This document shows positions 6,190 through 7,863 of a DNA stretch of 7,863 bases, piece after piece. Positions within the stretch are counted from its first letter, which is position 1. Each line of letters starts with the position of its first letter. The position numbers were made by a program, and so were the translations under genes. Under the pieces are notes generated by a model. That model was not told where the DNA came from and searched no databases. It saw only the letters and a list, made by a program, of their open reading frames with translations. Source of the stretch: Ignavibacteriaceae bacterium (GTDB lineage: Bacteria; Bacteroidota; Ignavibacteria; Ignavibacteriales; Ignavibacteriaceae); NCBI GenBank assembly GCA_026193755.1, contig JAPHUI010000135.1, positions 1-7,863 on the forward strand, in the 5' to 3' direction.

Positions 6190-7863
6190 TCAAATTTTAA
6201 TGCGAGCATCTACTACAAAGTTACTATTTTCAAATGCAATAACTGGATTAAGGTCCATTTCCTGAATTATTGGAAAATCAGTGACAAGCTGAGAAATGCG
6301 CTGGATGATATCTAGAACACTATCTTTATTAACACCCTTCTCTCCTCTTATTCCTTCTATTAGAGGAGAGGCCTTAATTGATGATAGCATTTCACCTGCT
6401 TCTACATTAGAAACGGGGGCAATTTTAAAAATCACATCCTTAAATACCTCAACGAAAATCCCTCCCATCCCGAACATAATAAGATGACCAAGTCCGGGTT
6501 CTGCCTTAGCCCCAACAATTAGCTCTCTTCCGCCCGGTAAGTATTTTTGCACCAGAAAATTAAGATCTGATAATTTAAGCTTCGTTTTCATTTGTTCGAT
6601 AGATTTTCTCAAATGAGTTTTGTCTTTGATATTAGTTACAACTCCTCCAACATCACTCTTGTGAATTACCAATGCCGACTCAGCTTTGATTACAACAGGA
6701 TATCCTATTTCTTCAGCTACCTTCTCAGCTTCTTCATCAGTTTTTACTACCTTCCATTCTGCAACAGGAATATTATATGAAGTTAGTATATCATAAACCT
6801 CTTGGGAACTAAGTAATTGCCGTTTTGACTTTTTTGCTTCTTGAAAAATTGTCTCAGCTTTATTTTTACTTACATCAGTGAACTTCTTCACCTCACCAGT
6901 TTTACGCGAACGTATCTCTCCAAAACGTGTTAATGCAGCAAGGGCTTTAGCTGCCATCTCGGGAAAATCGTAACAGGGGATACCCCCACCTTTCAAAATA
7001 TTTGTGGTCCCTGTCCACTGAGCTTTATCAGTCATATAGTTGCATATGATTGGTTTCTTTCTTTGTAAACTAACTTCTGCCATCTCTTTTGCAATACTTT
7101 CTGTGTCTGCAAATGGAGGAGTAACAAAGTTGATATAAATGCTGTCAATTTGGTCTTCATTAATTAATGTATCCAGCGCAGCCCGGTAATGTGGAGCCGC
7201 AGCGGTTGCAAGTACATCTATAGGATTATTGATTGAAGCATCTGCGTAGAGTTTATCTTTCAGAAAACTTTTGCCTTTATCTGAAAGAGGAGGAATTTCA
7301 AGTCCTAAATCTACAAACTCATCAGTTGCTATTATTGCGGGACCACCTGTGTCTGTTATCAAACCAACGCGGTTGCCACGCGGAATTGGTTGAGTAGCAA
7401 ATGCTATTGCTGCCTGACACATTTCTTCTTCATCTCTGAATGTAAGAATACCTGTTTTATTGAAAATGAGTTCAGTGGAAAGACCAATTCCAGCCAGTCC
7501 TCCTGTGTGTGAAGTTGCTGCTTTCGCACCTTCTTCAGTGCGACCTCCTCTCATTGCAAGAATTGGTTTTTTAGCTGCGACTTCATATGCCATTTCCATA
7601 AAACTTTTCGGATCGGCAAAACCTTCAACATATAATACGATTACTTTTGTTTTTTCATCATCACCCCAGTACCTGATAATTTCTTCTATTGAAATATCGC
7701 AAGCATTACCATTTGATGCATAATATCTCATCCCAACACCGAGATCAAAAAAGCGCTGCATAATAACTGCACCAACTCCTCCACTTTGAGCAACAACGGA
7801 AATATGTCCGGGATCCGGAAAGGTAAATGTAAAATCACAATAAGCTCTTACATCAGGATCAGA
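6190..7863 (-). CDS. NDP-forming acyl-CoA synthetase (ADP-forming acid-CoA ligase), fused alpha-beta form, 5' end outside window
   Basis: This enzyme class interconverts a carboxylic acid, CoA and ATP with acyl-CoA, ADP and phosphate in the cytoplasm through a phosphohistidine. The frame stays open from the TGA at 6190-6192 to the right edge, giving 557 residues. The internal ATG at 7761 is not the start, because the 34 codons before it encode the family's CoA-ligase motif (VVAQSGGVG, partial-protein residues about 23-31). Next come SHTGGLAG with the expected phosphorylated His (residue 119; codon 7507-7509), ITDTGGPAIIATD (about 169-181) and NPIDVLATA (about 213-221). A lysine-rich linker (about 323-348) leads to an ATP-grasp domain with HKSDVGGV (from about 401), GMGGIFVEV and EMDLNPV (about 535-541). 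Family members are about 700 residues, so roughly 140 N-terminal residues (the CoA-binding Rossmann domain) are missing here. There is no C-terminal GNAT domain of the PatZ type. It is the first visible gene of the cluster, 40 bp before the next. The acid substrate cannot be told from sequence. Confidence 0.93.
   Translation of the reverse strand, partial: SDPDVRAYCDFTFTFPDPGHISVVAQSGGVGAVIMQRFFDLGVGMRYYASNGNACDISIEEIIRYWGDDEKTKVIVLYVEGFADPKSFMEMAYEVAAKKPILAMRGGRTEEGAKAATSHTGGLAGIGLSTELIFNKTGILTFRDEEEMCQAAIAFATQPIPRGNRVGLITDTGGPAIIATDEFVDLGLEIPPLSDKGKSFLKDKLYADASINNPIDVLATAAAPHYRAALDTLINEDQIDSIYINFVTPPFADTESIAKEMAEVSLQRKKPIICNYMTDKAQWTGTTNILKGGGIPCYDFPEMAAKALAALTRFGEIRSRKTGEVKKFTDVSKNKAETIFQEAKKSKRQLLSSQEVYDILTSYNIPVAEWKVVKTDEEAEKVAEEIGYPVVIKAESALVIHKSDVGGVVTNIKDKTHLRKSIEQMKTKLKLSDLNFLVQKYLPGGRELIVGAKAEPGLGHLIMFGMGGIFVEVFKDVIFKIAPVSNVEAGEMLSSIKASPLIEGIRGEKGVNKDSVLDIIQRISQLVTDFPIIQEMDLNPVIAFENSNFVVDARIKI

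Noticed and set aside
6190..7761. Taking the ATG at 7761 as the true start of the acyl-CoA synthetase
   Set aside because: The 34 codons upstream are open to the window edge and encode a conserved CoA-ligase motif, so the gene begins outside the window.
1..7863. CRISPR array, tRNA, rRNA or insertion sequence
   Set aside because: No regularly spaced repeats, cloverleaf-like segments, rRNA stretches or transposase-like reading frames were noticed. Coding genes fill almost all of 223-7863.

Overview
This is an AT-rich bacterial window. Every gene I can support lies on the minus strand and reads from right to left. In transcription order they are: (1) an NDP-forming (ADP-forming) acyl-CoA synthetase, cut off at its 5' end by the right edge of the window; (2) a ketopantoate-reductase-fold NAD(P)H dehydrogenase; (3) the FAD subunit of a xanthine-dehydrogenase-family molybdenum hydroxylase; (4) a 932-residue protein that fuses the [2Fe-2S] subunit to the molybdopterin catalytic subunit of the same enzyme; and (5) a zinc-dependent alcohol dehydrogenase closely resembling 6-hydroxycyclohex-1-ene-1-carbonyl-CoA dehydrogenase (Had) of anaerobic benzoyl-CoA degradation. 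Genes 1 to 4 are separated by 40, 31 and 9 bp and look like one transcription unit. Gene 5 follows after 136 bp and may be read through or have its own promoter.

The gene set points to catabolism of a carboxylic acid as its CoA thioester. The synthetase would activate the acid, or recover ATP from a CoA thioester. The molybdenum enzyme would hydroxylate or reductively dehydroxylate an activated (hetero)aromatic or related substrate; 4-hydroxybenzoyl-CoA reductase and 2-furoyl-CoA dehydrogenase are the family precedents for CoA-thioester substrates. The Had-like enzyme would oxidise a cyclic beta-hydroxyacyl-CoA. The ketopantoate-reductase-like protein carries a change at one substrate-contact position and may act on a pathway intermediate rather than on ketopantoate. 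The pathway as a whole is inference, and the substrate cannot be read from sequence. No benzoyl-CoA reductase, Dch or Oah gene lies in the window.

The left end (1-222) has no complete gene. It holds an 84-bp nested inverted repeat (108-191), which looks like a dispersed palindromic element and carries a terminator-like hairpin plus T-run on the plus strand. At the extreme edge there is a short reading frame (1-52, minus) that could be the start of another gene.

Taxonomy is uncertain. The low GC content, mixed use of Shine-Dalgarno sites, and aromatic/CoA gene content would fit an anaerobic or facultative member of the Bacteroidota/Ignavibacteriota/Chlorobi area or another low-GC anaerobe, but no marker gene decides this.
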